Positions 36,846 through 45,892 are shown, counted from the stretch's first letter. The stretch: 64,000 nucleotides of DNA from HKST-UBA85 sp035654775 (GCA_035654775.1 DASRWB010000017.1:46813-110812), one strand, 5' to 3'. The notes: a model not told the origin generated them from the sequence alone. Program-made: numbers and translations.

Positions 36846-37883
36846 TGATTTATTGGCAAGTTGTCCACAAGCGGCATCAATGTCTTTTCCTCTCGATCGC
36901 CTGATAGTTACGGTAATTCCACCGGCTTCCAGCTGTGATACATATTGTTTTACTGCTGCATCACTGGCTTGCTTGAACGTACCGTCATCAATAGGGTTAT
37001 ATTCTATTAAATTCACTTTACTGGGAGCGAATTTACAAAACTGAATCAAGGCATCAATATCTTCCTGTGTATCGTTTATGCCTTGCCATACGACATATTC
37101 ATAGGTAATTCTGTTCTTGGTTTTTGCATACCAATATTGCAAGGCTTCTCTTAGCTCGTGTAACGGAAAATGCGCATTAAAAGGCATTATTTGGGTGCGT
37201 TTTTCGTCAATAGCTGAATGCAGGGAAACGGCCAGTTTAAATTTCACTTCGTCATCGGCCATTTTTTTTATCATTTTAGGAATACCTGAAGTAGAAACGG
37301 TTATTCGCTTTGGTGACATAGCAAGTCCTTCCGGAGAAGTTATTTTGTCAATGGCTTTTAACACATTGTTATAGTTCATAAGGGGTTCGCCCATGCCCAT
37401 AAATACAATGTTGGTAAGCGGTCTGTTATAGTAAAGCCGGCTTTCTTTATCAATAGCTACCACTTGGTCAAAAATTTCATCAGGGTTTAAATTTCGCATT
37501 CTTTTTAGCCTTGAAGTTGCACAAAAGGTACAGTCTAAACTACATCCTACCTGACTGGAAACACAAGCTGTTGTTCTTTTTGCGGTTGGAATTAAAACAG
37601 ATTCTACCACAAGTCCGTCATGGAGTTTTACGGCATTTTTTATGGTTCCATCTAAACTTTTTTGTAAGGTGTCGACTTCTATATGATTAATGACAAAATT
37701 GTCTTCCAGCATTTTTCGGGTTTCTTTTGAGATGTTTGTCATTTCTTCAAAAGAATGTAAGCCTTTACTCCATAACCATTCATATACTTGATTGCCCCGA
37801 AAGGCTTTGTCTCCATGCATGACAAAAAACTCGCGCAATTGCTCTTTGCTTAAGGCTCGTATGTCTTTTTTTGATTTACTCAT
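36843..37883 (-). CDS. rlmN: 23S rRNA (A2503-C2)/tRNA (A37-C2) methyltransferase RlmN
   Basis: Radical-SAM methyltransferase. The cluster motif is CSLDCTFCATS, and the conserved FMGMGEPLMNYNNVL and the C-terminal CGQLA cysteine (resolving Cys near residue 340) are present. I start at the ATG at 37883 (M-SKSKKDIRALSKEQL). The open frame to 37940 would run through the queA terminator hairpin at 37924-37945 and can be dismissed. Confidence 0.97.
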   Translation of the reverse strand: MSKSKKDIRALSKEQLREFFVMHGDKAFRGNQVYEWLWSKGLHSFEEMTNISKETRKMLEDNFVINHIEVDTLQKSLDGTIKNAVKLHDGLVVESVLIPTAKRTTACVSSQVGCSLDCTFCATSRLKRMRNLNPDEIFDQVVAIDKESRLYYNRPLTNIVFMGMGEPLMNYNNVLKAIDKITSPEGLAMSPKRITVSTSGIPKMIKKMADDEVKFKLAVSLHSAIDEKRTQIMPFNAHFPLHELREALQYWYAKTKNRITYEYVVWQGINDTQEDIDALIQFCKFAPSKVNLIEYNPIDDGTFKQASDAAVKQYVSQLEAGGITVTIRRSRGKDIDAACGQLANKS

Positions 37884-37919
37884 AGTACAAAAGTACGTAA
37901 AGATTTCACTATCAGAAAT

Positions 37920-37945
37920 AAAAAAACCTTGCTCGCACAAGGTTT
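37920..37945 (-). terminator. intrinsic terminator after queA
   Basis: On the minus strand AAACCTTG-TGCGAG-CAAGGTTT followed by Ts. It separates queA from rlmN. Confidence 0.8.
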
Positions 37946-37968
37946 AAGAATTTTTCTTTCAAGGTTTA

Positions 37969-39018
37969 CTAAAGAATTAGCATGGCATCACCATAGCTGT
38001 AAAATCTGTATTTTTCTTTTACGGCTTCTTCATAGGCTTTTTTTATAAAGTCATGTCCGGCAAAAGCAGAAACCATCATCAGCAAGGTTGATTTTGGAGT
38101 GTGAAAATTGGTAATCATACAATTGGCAATACTAAAATCGTATGGTGGGAAGATAAATTTGTTGGTCCAGCCATCAAATTCATTAAGCGTTCCGTTTGAA
38201 GAAACAGAACTTTCAATAGCCCGCATAGTTGTAGTTCCAACGGCACAAACGCGTTTTTTCTCTTTAATTGCCCTGTTTACTGTTTGCGCTGCTCGGGTAT
38301 CAATCACTACTTCCTCACTATCCATTTTGTGTTTAGACAAGTCCTCAACTTCTACCGGGTTAAACGTACCCAAGCCAACATGTAAAGTAACTTCAGCAAA
38401 ATTTACGCCTTTTATCTCCAGTCGTTTTAACAAATGTTTTGAAAAGTGAAGTCCGGCTGTTGGTGCGGCTACTGCACCTTCGTGTTTTGCGAAAATGGTT
38501 TGATAGCGTTCTACATCTTCCGGTTCTACTGTTCTTTTAATATACTTGGGCAGTGGTGTTTCGCCAAGCTCGGTTAATTTGTTTCTAAAATCGCGGTAAG
38601 AACCGTCATATAAAAACCGTAAGGTTCTTCCTCTAGATGTGGTGTTGTCAATTACTTCAGCAACCAAGGTTTCGTCATCACCAAAATAGAGCTTGTTACC
38701 TATTCTTATTTTTCGTGCAGGATCGACCAAGACATCCCAAAGGCGTTGTTCTTCATTAAGTTCTCTAAGTAAAAAAACTTCTATTCTTGCTCCTGTTTTT
38801 TCCTTGTTGCCATATAGACGAGCCGGAAATACCTTGGTGTTGTTCAAAATCATGACATCGTCTTCATTAAAGTAGTCAATAAGGTCTTTAAACTGCTTGT
38901 GCTCTATGGTTTGTTTGGCTCGATTAAGCACCATAAGACGTGCTTCGTCTCTGCTTTCTGATGGGTATTCGGCTAAAAGTTCTTCAGGTAATTTAAAATT
39001 GAAGTTTGATAATTTCAT
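37969..39018 (-). CDS. queA: tRNA preQ1(34) S-adenosylmethionine ribosyltransferase-isomerase
   Basis: Queuosine pathway enzyme that transfers the ribosyl of SAM to preQ1 in tRNA. Typical segments are LPEELLAEYPSESRDEARLMVL, VMILNNTKVFPARLYG, PLPKYIKR, AAPTAGLHFS and THLHVGLGTF-like TLHVGLGTFNPVE. I start at ATG 39018 (M-KLSNFNFKLP). The open frame reaches a TTG at 39048 that lies inside the -7 element, so it cannot be used. Confidence 0.97.
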   Translation of the reverse strand: MKLSNFNFKLPEELLAEYPSESRDEARLMVLNRAKQTIEHKQFKDLIDYFNEDDVMILNNTKVFPARLYGNKEKTGARIEVFLLRELNEEQRLWDVLVDPARKIRIGNKLYFGDDETLVAEVIDNTTSRGRTLRFLYDGSYRDFRNKLTELGETPLPKYIKRTVEPEDVERYQTIFAKHEGAVAAPTAGLHFSKHLLKRLEIKGVNFAEVTLHVGLGTFNPVEVEDLSKHKMDSEEVVIDTRAAQTVNRAIKEKKRVCAVGTTTMRAIESSVSSNGTLNEFDGWTNKFIFPPYDFSIANCMITNFHTPKSTLLMMVSAFAGHDFIKKAYEEAVKEKYRFYSYGDAMLIL

Positions 39019-39045
39019 TTGCTTATTTTGATTTTTTTCAAGCTG

Positions 39046-39077
39046 CAAATATACAATCTTGAACTAGGCGTTGTCAA
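39046..39077 (-). promoter_or_regulatory. promoter of queA
   Basis: TTG (39077-39075), a 21-base spacer and TATATTTG (39053-39046) on the minus strand: a full match to the Bacteroidota promoter, in the short gap after aroA. So queA has its own promoter within the minus-strand run. Confidence 0.7.
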
Positions 39078-39092
39078 GTATTTACAGGATTA

Positions 39093-40316
39093 TTATTGAG
39101 TTATTTGAAAACCGATGCTTTTTAAATCTTCCCAAAAACCCGGGTATGATTTTGAAACTACTTCAGCGTGATTGATTTGTAATGAACTTTTTAAGGCCAG
39201 TGGCGCAAAAGCCATTGCCATTCTGTGGTCGTTATAGGTTTCCAGCGTAACCTGAGGATTTATATGGCTTGATGCTTGTATATGGATAGCTTCTTTAGTA
39301 ATGGTAACATTTCCCCCCAGTTTTTCTATTTCAGTTTTTAGTGCGGAAAGTCTATCGGTTTCTTTAATTTTTAATGTGTGTAATCCGTAAAGGCTACATG
39401 GCAATCCCAAAGCAAAAGCCGTTACGGCTATGGTTTGCGCAATGTCAGGGCAAGAGTTCAGGTCAAAAGTGATGCTTGAGTTAGCATTCTGATATTTGGT
39501 TAGGGTAATTCCGTTTTGCTCATAAATGGTTTTGACTCCAAAATGTTCGTAAAGTTCGGCTAAAACTGAATCTCCTTGCAGTGAATGCATCTGGTAATAC
39601 TTTAAGTGAATTTTGGTATTTAGCCTGCTAAGCGCAATGATGCTGTAATAATAGGATGCCGAAGACCAGTCTGATTCCACGGTAATGTGTAAGGGTTCAT
39701 TGCTTTCTTTTTTTGGTAAAACTTTGATGAGATTTTCTTTAAAATACGTTTCAACTCCTATTTTGTTCAGCAACTGTAAGGTCATTTCTATATATGGTCT
39801 TGAGGTAATTTTGCCTTTTACTTCTATTTCTAAGCCCTTTGGCAGCTTGGGTGCTATTAAAAGCAATGCAGAAATATATTGACTACTGACATTGGCTTCC
39901 AAACTCACCTTAGCGTTGTTCAGGTTTTTACCTTTAATTTTTAATGGAGGAAATCCCGGATTCTCCATGTATTCTATGGATGCGCCAAGCGCTTTAAGAG
40001 CATCCACCAAAATGTAAATAGGGCGTTGTTTCATTCGTTCTGAACCGGTAAGTACAACTTCTTTGCCTTCTTGAATGCTAAAATAGGCTGTAAGAAATCG
40101 CATGGCTGTACCGGCATGATGAATGTCTAAGGTTGATAACTCGCTGTTTAATGCTTGATGCATCAATATTGAGTCGTCTGAAGTGGATCGGTTTTCAATA
40201 CAAATTTCAGGATACAGGGCTTGCAGGAGCAAGAGTCTGTTGGTTTCACTTTTTGAACCAGAAATGATGAGGGTTTTATTCGTATAAATTTGCGAAGTTA
40301 AAATGTTGAGTAGCAT
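39093..40316 (-). CDS. aroA: 3-phosphoshikimate 1-carboxyvinyltransferase (EPSP synthase)
   Basis: Shikimate-pathway step that makes EPSP from shikimate-3-phosphate and PEP. 407 residues; signatures ISGSKSETNRLLLLQA, HHAGTAMRFLTAYFS and SGSERMKQRPI-like TGSERMKQRPI, plus LKIKETDRLSALKTEIEKLGG (shown as its family segment near residue 330). Slightly shorter than the 427-residue E. coli enzyme, as usual in this phylum. Sits 28 bases after the MazG-like gene; supplies the tyr/phe pathway located 2.3 kb upstream. Confidence 0.95.
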   Translation of the reverse strand: MLLNILTSQIYTNKTLIISGSKSETNRLLLLQALYPEICIENRSTSDDSILMHQALNSELSTLDIHHAGTAMRFLTAYFSIQEGKEVVLTGSERMKQRPIYILVDALKALGASIEYMENPGFPPLKIKGKNLNNAKVSLEANVSSQYISALLLIAPKLPKGLEIEVKGKITSRPYIEMTLQLLNKIGVETYFKENLIKVLPKKESNEPLHITVESDWSSASYYYSIIALSRLNTKIHLKYYQMHSLQGDSVLAELYEHFGVKTIYEQNGITLTKYQNANSSITFDLNSCPDIAQTIAVTAFALGLPCSLYGLHTLKIKETDRLSALKTEIEKLGGNVTITKEAIHIQASSHINPQVTLETYNDHRMAMAFAPLALKSSLQINHAEVVSKSYPGFWEDLKSIGFQITQ

Positions 40317-40344
40317 AGAGCATCGTGTAAAGCGAAAGGTAAAG

Positions 40345-40671
40345 TTACTTTAATTTCTCGTTATTGTGATGCCTGTCGTGGTCTCGTTTGGTTTTTTTGT
40401 CCATACGTGCATTAAATGCTTCTTGTAAATTGACTCCGGTTTGATTTGCTAAACACAACACTACAAAGAGCACATCGGCTAGTTCTTCACCAAGGTCTTT
40501 GTTTTTGTCGCTTTCTTTTTCGCTTTGTTCGCCGTAGCGCCTGGCGATAATTCGAGCAACTTCGCCTACTTCTTCGGTGAGCTGTGCCATATTGGTAAGT
40601 TCATTAAAATAGCGAACACCGTGTGTTTTTATCCAATGATCAACTTCCTGTTGTGCGTTTTGTATGTTCAT
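40345..40671 (-). CDS. MazG-like nucleotide pyrophosphohydrolase
   Basis: 108-residue all-alpha NTP pyrophosphatase with the metal site EEVGEVARIIARR and ELADVLFVV (pattern ExxE...ExxD). Probably cleans up non-canonical or excess nucleoside triphosphates. Three bases separate it from dtd, so rsgA-dtd-this gene-aroA form one operon. Confidence 0.9.
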   Translation of the reverse strand: MNIQNAQQEVDHWIKTHGVRYFNELTNMAQLTEEVGEVARIIARRYGEQSEKESDKNKDLGEELADVLFVVLCLANQTGVNLQEAFNARMDKKTKRDHDRHHNNEKLK

Positions 40672-40674
40672 AAT

Positions 40675-41127
40675 TTACTCTTTATTTTGTGTATCAATAA
40701 TTATAGTTACCGGTCCATCATTTATTAATTTCACTTGCATGTCGGCCCCAAAAATTCCGGCATATATTTTTTTTCCGAGTTCATCTTGCAAGTGGGTTAG
40801 AAATGATTGATAAAGCGGAACTGCTATTTCAGGTTTTGCCGCTTTTATGTAGCTTGGTCTGTTTCCTTTTTTGGTACTGGCGTGTAAAGTAAACTGGCTA
40901 ACCACAACGATGTCTCCATTGCAATCCCGCACCGATTTGTTCATAATGTTATTTTCATCAGGGAAAATGCGTAAGTTCAGGATTTTTTGTATTAACCAAT
41001 CCACATCTTCTTGTGTGTCTTCTGCAACAATACCCAGTAAAACCAAAAGCCCGCGCTGTATTTTAGCCGTTTGTTTACCGTTACTTTTTACTTTACATTT
41101 AGATACTCGCTGTATTACTACTTTCAT
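40675..41127 (-). CDS. dtd: D-aminoacyl-tRNA deacylase
   Basis: Removes D-amino acids (and glycine on tRNA-Ala) from tRNA. 150 residues with the two signature motifs SQFTLHAST and GPVTIIIDT. I start at ATG 41127 (M-KVVIQRVSKCKVK), the universal DTD start. The open frame to 41184 would overlap rsgA and encodes unrelated residues. One base separates it from the rsgA stop. Confidence 0.96.
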   Translation of the reverse strand: MKVVIQRVSKCKVKSNGKQTAKIQRGLLVLLGIVAEDTQEDVDWLIQKILNLRIFPDENNIMNKSVRDCNGDIVVVSQFTLHASTKKGNRPSYIKAAKPEIAVPLYQSFLTHLQDELGKKIYAGIFGADMQVKLINDGPVTIIIDTQNKE

Positions 41128-41128
41128 T

Positions 41129-42073
41129 TTAATTCCAATTATCCGTTCGGTATTGCTCGTCTTCACCTTCCAGAATTTGTACATAGCTTTTGTATCTTGA
41201 AAATGAAATCAAGTTGGTATCTAAGGCTTTTTTTACAGCACAGCCGGGTTCTTCCAGATGCAGGCAATTGTTGAATTTACACTCTTGTTTCAAAGCAAAA
41301 AACTCCGGGAAATAATCGCCTACTTCTTCTTTATCCATTTCTACCACTCCAAAACCTTTTATTCCTGGGGTATCAATTATTCTGGCATCAAAGCTAAGGT
41401 CATACATTTCTGCAAAGGTTGTGGTATGTTGTCCTTGCAAGTGTTGTTCTGAAATTTCTTTGGTTTTTAGGTTTAAGGAAGGCTCTATGACATTAATAAG
41501 CGTAGATTTTCCAACTCCCGAATGGCCGGAAAACATGCTGGTTTTTTGATGCATCAACGCCTTTACTTTTTCAATATTTTCTCCTGTTTTTGCTGAAATT
41601 CCTATACACTGATAACCTATTTTCCTGTACATATGTGCCAGGTATTTTACCTCCATTAAAGTTTCCTCATTGTAGGCATCTATTTTATTGAACAATAAAA
41701 CTGCAGGAACTTCGTAAGCTTCTGCTGTGACTAAAAATCTGTCAATAAAACTGGTAAGTGTTGGCGGATTGTTAATGGTTATTAATAAAAAAACCTGGTC
41801 AATATTACTGGCAATAATGTGAACTTGTTTAGAAAGGTTTACCGATTTTCGGATGATGTAATTTTCACGATCGTGAATGTTGAAAATTATGCCTGTTGTT
41901 ACGCCATCTACTGTTTCTACTTCAAAATCCACCTTATCGCCAACGGCTATAGGGTTGGTGCTTTTAATGCCTTGTATTCTGAATTTACCCTTTATCCGGC
42001 ATTGATAAAAAGTGCCCAACTGGGTTTTTACAGTATACCAACTTCCTGTAGATTTATAAACAGTTCCTGTCAT
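41129..42073 (-). CDS. rsgA: ribosome small subunit-dependent GTPase A
   Basis: Circularly permuted GTPase that checks 30S maturation. 314 residues: OB fold (about 1-70), permuted G domain with NKIDAY before P-loop FSGHSGVGKSTLI and then DTPGIKGFG, and a C-terminal zinc domain (CKFNNCLHLEEPGC). First gene of the rsgA-dtd-mazG-aroA operon. Confidence 0.97.
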   Translation of the reverse strand: MTGTVYKSTGSWYTVKTQLGTFYQCRIKGKFRIQGIKSTNPIAVGDKVDFEVETVDGVTTGIIFNIHDRENYIIRKSVNLSKQVHIIASNIDQVFLLITINNPPTLTSFIDRFLVTAEAYEVPAVLLFNKIDAYNEETLMEVKYLAHMYRKIGYQCIGISAKTGENIEKVKALMHQKTSMFSGHSGVGKSTLINVIEPSLNLKTKEISEQHLQGQHTTTFAEMYDLSFDARIIDTPGIKGFGVVEMDKEEVGDYFPEFFALKQECKFNNCLHLEEPGCAVKKALDTNLISFSRYKSYVQILEGEDEQYRTDNWN

Positions 42074-42154
42074 AGATTGATTTCATATTGCAAAATAAGT
42101 ATTAATACGAAATTAATGTATATTTTTGGCCGCTAAACAAAAATTAACCAGCAA

Positions 42155-42613
42155 ATGAAAAAAATTGTATTCCTCTTGTTAATCACTTTTGTATGCCTGG
42201 CCGAAGCCACTGCTCAAATAGAATACAAAGTGATTACCAGCATTGAGTCCATTGTTCCTAACGGTCTGGGCAGATCGCGCCTTATCTCGACTTCAGACGA
42301 AAGAGACTATCAGGAATTTACCTCAACCCGCTCTGAAGATAAGGATGAAGACTCGCGAAACAAATCTGACCGAAGTGAAATACGAGTTAAAAATTTTGAA
42401 GAAACCAAACTCCTTAATTTTTACAATTTAGGAGGTATTCGTTTTCAAAATATTGCAGCAAACGATGCAGTAATCACTTCTAAAATTAACACCATGATTG
42501 CCGAAGGCTGGGATTTAGCTTTTGTAGTAAGTGGTGTTGAAAGTGAAGGCGGAAAAGGTGACGGAAACGGTATTTTTATTACCCGTTACATTTTTAAACG
42601 CAACAAGCCCTAA
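42155..42613 (+). CDS. hypothetical exported protein
   Basis: 152 residues with a signal peptide (1-20, ending TAQIEYK). The mature part starts as a strand (YKVITSIESIV), has a very polar middle (about 50-85, rich in Asp, Glu, Arg, Ser) and ends AEGWDLAFVVSGVE...FITRYIFKR. The first strand plus the GW-x-LAFV ending recall DUF4177-like proteins, but that is tentative. It lies alone on the plus strand between two minus-strand operons, with a TATTTTTG box at 42121-42128 and a terminator after it. Confidence 0.65.
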   Translation: MKKIVFLLLITFVCLAEATAQIEYKVITSIESIVPNGLGRSRLISTSDERDYQEFTSTRSEDKDEDSRNKSDRSEIRVKNFEETKLLNFYNLGGIRFQNIAANDAVITSKINTMIAEGWDLAFVVSGVESEGGKGDGNGIFITRYIFKRNKP

Positions 42614-42645
42614 AAAAAAAGACCTCGCATAGAGGTCTTTTTTTT
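42612..42645. terminator. bidirectional terminator between the exported protein gene and the tyr/phe operon
   Basis: AGACCTC-GCATA-GAGGTCT flanked by nine As and eight Ts. It ends both the plus-strand gene and the minus-strand aromatic operon. Confidence 0.87.
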
Positions 42646-42649
42646 AGCA

Positions 42650-43732
42650 TTATGTTTTAATAATTTTTTCCTGATGACTTATTGATTCTTGATGTATGGC
42701 TTTAAACAGTTTTTGAATAAATTCTTCACTCAAGCCTTTTTCTTTGCCTTCCAGCACCATTTTGTTTAATATTTCGCTCCAGCGTTTGGTTTGAAGCACT
42801 GCAACATTTCGTTCTTTTTTAAGTGCCCCAATGCTGTCCGCTATTTTCATTCGTTTTCCCAACAATTCCATAACCTGATTGTCAACTACATCTATTTGAG
42901 CTCTTAAGTTGTTTAGGGTGTTTACAAATTCGGCTTGCGGGTCGGTTTGCTTTCTGATTTTAAGATTTTTCATGATTTGCACCAGGGTTTCCGGAGTAAC
43001 CTGTTGCTCGGCATCGCTCCAGGCTTTTTCAGGATTATGGTGGGTTTCTATCATCAACCCGTCAAAATTTAAGTCTAAAGCAGTTTGTGAAACATCAAAA
43101 ATCATTTCTCTATTACCGGTAATATGTGAAGGGTCATTTAGCAAGGGTAAATCGGGAAATCTGGTTTGAAGGTCAATGGCTATTTGCCATTCGGGGTTGT
43201 TTCGGTATTTCGTTTTTTCATAGGTAGAAAAGCCGCGGTGTATGGCACCTAACTTTTTGATATTTGCGGAAGCCAACCGTTCTATGGCACCTAACCAAAG
43301 AGCTAAATCAGGATTCACCGGATTTTTCACCAATACTATTTTATCTGTTCCTTGCAAGGCTTCAGCAATTTCTTGAACAATAAAAGGGCTGACTGTGGAA
43401 CGTGCTCCAATCCATAATAAATCGATGTCGTAGGCCAATGCCAGCTCTACATGTGTCCTGTTTGCTACTTCTATTGCGGTTTTTAATCCGGTTTCTTTTT
43501 TTACTTTTTGCAACCATTTTAGACCTAATGTACCAATACCTTCAAAATTTCCAGGTCTTGTTCTGGGTTTCCAAATACCGGCACGGTAAAAATTTACATC
43601 TGTATTTTTCAGCTGATGAGCAATAGTCAAAACTTGCTCTTCTGTTTCTGCACTGCAAGGTCCAGCAATAACCAATGGATGTGTTAGGTTCAAATTGTTC
43701 AGCCAGGTTCTAATTTCTTTGTTGTTTTCCAT
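42650..43732 (-). CDS. bifunctional DAHP synthase / chorismate mutase
   Basis: First enzyme of the shikimate pathway fused to the branch-point chorismate mutase. Residues 1-265 are a KDPG-like DAHP synthase (LVIAGPCSAETEEQV, YRAGIWKPRTRPGNF, GAIHRGFS, DPSHITGNREMI). Residues about 270-360 are an AroQ chorismate mutase (NLRAQIDVVDNQVMELLGKRM, the catalytic Arg/Lys helix). The fusion is typical of Bacteroidota. Last gene of the attenuated operon, 16 bases after prephenate dehydrogenase. Confidence 0.95.
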   Translation of the reverse strand: MENNKEIRTWLNNLNLTHPLVIAGPCSAETEEQVLTIAHQLKNTDVNFYRAGIWKPRTRPGNFEGIGTLGLKWLQKVKKETGLKTAIEVANRTHVELALAYDIDLLWIGARSTVSPFIVQEIAEALQGTDKIVLVKNPVNPDLALWLGAIERLASANIKKLGAIHRGFSTYEKTKYRNNPEWQIAIDLQTRFPDLPLLNDPSHITGNREMIFDVSQTALDLNFDGLMIETHHNPEKAWSDAEQQVTPETLVQIMKNLKIRKQTDPQAEFVNTLNNLRAQIDVVDNQVMELLGKRMKIADSIGALKKERNVAVLQTKRWSEILNKMVLEGKEKGLSEEFIQKLFKAIHQESISHQEKIIKT

Positions 43733-43748
43733 AGCGCCTTATCTGTTT

Positions 43749-44600
43749 TTAGCTTATTCCGTTGAGTATATTTTTTATGTGGTTTGTGTTTTTCATTTCG
43801 TTATAAATACCGTCAAAGTCATCTTGCTGCATCAACTGTTTAAAAGCAATCAGGTTCTGGATATATTCTTCAAGTGTTTCGATAACGTTTTGTTTGTTTT
43901 CTTTAAATATGGGCGTCCACATATCGGGTGAACTTTTGGCTAGGCGCACGGTGCTTTCAAATCCGCTTCCGGCCATATCAAAAATATCGCGTTCATTTTT
44001 TTCTTTTTCTATGACGGTTTTCCCCAACATAAAAGAACTAATATGACTCAGGTGGGACACATAGGCAATGTGCTTGTCGTGTGCCGTTGGATTCATATAC
44101 CGAATTCGCATCCCTAGCTGAGCAAAGAGTTGCAGAGCTTTTTCCTGAAGCTTAAAAGCAGTGTTTTCAACTTCACAGATAATAATAGTTTTGTTTTTAA
44201 AAAGGTTGTCTGTTGCTGCTTTGGGTCCGGAAAATTCAGTTCCGGCAATGGGATGCACGGCTAAAAAGTTTCTTCTGTTTTTATGTGTTTTTACGGTTTG
44301 ACAAATATTTTGCTTTGTTGAACCCATATCAAGGACTAATGTATGGTCGGCAATGTGGTCTAAAATTTCAGGCAAAAGTTTTGCCGCAGCGTCTACCGGA
44401 ACAGAAAGTATAACCAGGTCGGCCTTTGCCAACTCAGTATAAGTAGCCTCAGCATCTATTAAACCCAATTTGAGAGCTTGTTCCATGTGTCTGGCGTTGT
44501 TATCTATTCCAAATAGGGTTGCTTCAGGATAAAGTTTTTTTAATTCCTTTGCTAGGCTTCCACCTATTAATCCTATACCAATACTTACAATTTGTTTCAT
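43749..44600 (-). CDS. tyrA: prephenate dehydrogenase
   Basis: Oxidises prephenate to 4-hydroxyphenylpyruvate for tyrosine. 283 residues; NAD-binding GIGLIGGSLAKELKK at the N-terminus, the catalytic His region AVHPIAGTEFSGP and AYVSHLSHISSFML. Overlaps the aminotransferase stop by 4 bases (ATGA), so they are coupled. Confidence 0.95.
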   Translation of the reverse strand: MKQIVSIGIGLIGGSLAKELKKLYPEATLFGIDNNARHMEQALKLGLIDAEATYTELAKADLVILSVPVDAAAKLLPEILDHIADHTLVLDMGSTKQNICQTVKTHKNRRNFLAVHPIAGTEFSGPKAATDNLFKNKTIIICEVENTAFKLQEKALQLFAQLGMRIRYMNPTAHDKHIAYVSHLSHISSFMLGKTVIEKEKNERDIFDMAGSGFESTVRLAKSSPDMWTPIFKENKQNVIETLEEYIQNLIAFKQLMQQDDFDGIYNEMKNTNHIKNILNGIS

Positions 44601-45742
44601 TTTATTCTTGCTAGTGCTTCTTCAATAGTTTCTGTGGGTGTGCAAAGTGAAAATCGAATATAGCCATTGCCGTTTGTTCCAAATATATTTCCCGGAGCAA
44701 CAAAGATGTGATGATTTTTAAGCAGTACATCTATGAACTCTTCGGTGTTTACATGGTCAAGTAGTTTTGCCCATACAAATAATCCTGCACTTTCTTTATT
44801 GTAGGAGCAATTTAAGGCATCGGCCAGTTTCCATATAAGTTTGCGTCTTTCTTGGTACACATTATTCAGGCTGTAATACCATAATTTAGAGCATTTTAGC
44901 GCTTCCACAGCACCTTTTTGAATGCCGTAAAACATGCCGGAATCTACATTGGTTTTTACTTTTAGAATTTCTTTTATAAAAGAAGCATTTCCTAAAACCA
45001 TACCAACTCTCCAACCCGCCATATTAAAGGTTTTGCTTAACGAGTTTAGTTCCATACAAACTTCTTTTGCTCCTTGAATACTTAATAGACTTAGTGGATT
45101 TTTATTCAGAATAAACCCGTACGGATTGTCGTTTACAACCAGTATGTTGTTACGCTTGGCAAAATCGACAAGTTGTCTGTAAAATAATTTTGTTGCTACG
45201 GCACCCGTTGGCATGTGTGGGTAATTTACCCACATCAATTTTACCTTGCTTAAATCTTGTTTTTCCAGTTCATTAAAATCAGGAAGCCAATGGTTTTGTT
45301 CATCCAAATCGTAAAATACAGGTTGTGCTTCCAGTAATTTGGTTACCGAGGTATAGGTAGGATATCCGGGATTGGGAATTAAAACTTTGTCGCCTTTATT
45401 TAAAAAGGCCATCGAAATATGCATAATGCCTTCTTTACTTCCCATAAGCGGCAAAATTTCGGTAATTGGGCTTACATAAACCTGATACTGGTCTCGGTAA
45501 AATGCGGCCATGGCTTCTCGCAATTCAGGTATGCCCAAATAGCTTTGATAAGCGTGTGCATTTTCATGCTGCAAACCTTCCAGCAATGCGGCAATTACTT
45601 TTTGAGGCGGTTGTAAATCGGGGCTTCCAACCCCTAAATTTATAATAGGTTTTCCGCTGGCACGCAGCAACTCTACTTCTTTGAGTTTCTTAGAAAAGTA
45701 ATACTCTTCTACGGTTTGCAACCTTTTTGCGCTTTGTATCAT
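44597..45742 (-). CDS. class I/II aminotransferase (aromatic operon)
   Basis: PLP enzyme of fold type I, 381 residues, with the PLP-lysine motif SLSKTFNMAGWRVGM, VNDNPYGFIL and MGSKEGIMHI. Its place in the operon indicates amino transfer to 4-hydroxyphenylpyruvate and perhaps phenylpyruvate. Its ATG follows the intrinsic terminator by only 11 bases, so the whole operon is downstream of the attenuator. In relatives a prephenate dehydratase gene (pheA) often precedes it; here none is present. Confidence 0.93.
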   Translation of the reverse strand: MIQSAKRLQTVEEYYFSKKLKEVELLRASGKPIINLGVGSPDLQPPQKVIAALLEGLQHENAHAYQSYLGIPELREAMAAFYRDQYQVYVSPITEILPLMGSKEGIMHISMAFLNKGDKVLIPNPGYPTYTSVTKLLEAQPVFYDLDEQNHWLPDFNELEKQDLSKVKLMWVNYPHMPTGAVATKLFYRQLVDFAKRNNILVVNDNPYGFILNKNPLSLLSIQGAKEVCMELNSLSKTFNMAGWRVGMVLGNASFIKEILKVKTNVDSGMFYGIQKGAVEALKCSKLWYYSLNNVYQERRKLIWKLADALNCSYNKESAGLFVWAKLLDHVNTEEFIDVLLKNHHIFVAPGNIFGTNGNGYIRFSLCTPTETIEEALARIK

Positions 45743-45753
45743 TCTTTATATTT

Positions 45754-45781
45754 AAAAAAAAAGTCCCGATTTTATCGAGAC
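45754..45781 (-). terminator. attenuator terminator before the tyr/phe operon
   Basis: On the minus strand GTCTCGAT-AAA-ATCGGGAC (one G-T wobble) followed by nine Ts, ending 11 bases before the aminotransferase ATG. The left arm GTCTCG (45781-45776) can instead pair with CGAGAC inside the leader peptide (45825-45820), giving an antiterminator. Confidence 0.85.
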
Positions 45782-45806
45782 CTTTGAATTACTGTATACC
45801 GTGATG

Positions 45807-45881
45807 TTATACACATAGCGTCTCGTTTTCTTTCAAAAAGAAATAATACGATTTTTGATATGTATAAACACTTTGCTTCAT
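45807..45881 (-). CDS. tyr/phe operon leader peptide
   Basis: 24-codon reading frame starting M-K-Q-S-V and containing the run YTYQKSYYFF: four Tyr and two Phe within ten codons (residues 6-15), ending with stop at 45807. It lies between a promoter and an intrinsic terminator directly ahead of the tyrosine-biosynthesis operon. The antiterminator segment CGAGAC covers codons 19-21, just past the Tyr/Phe run. A ribosome stalled on YYFF would leave it free; a ribosome at the stop codon would cover it. This is the architecture of amino-acid attenuators. No experimental proof. Confidence 0.8.
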   Translation of the reverse strand: MKQSVYTYQKSYYFFLKENETLCV

Positions 45882-45892
45882 TGTTATACTTG

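Noticed and set aside
41128..41184. Extended start of dtd at 41184
   Set aside because: It lies within rsgA and precedes the universal MKVVIQRV start.
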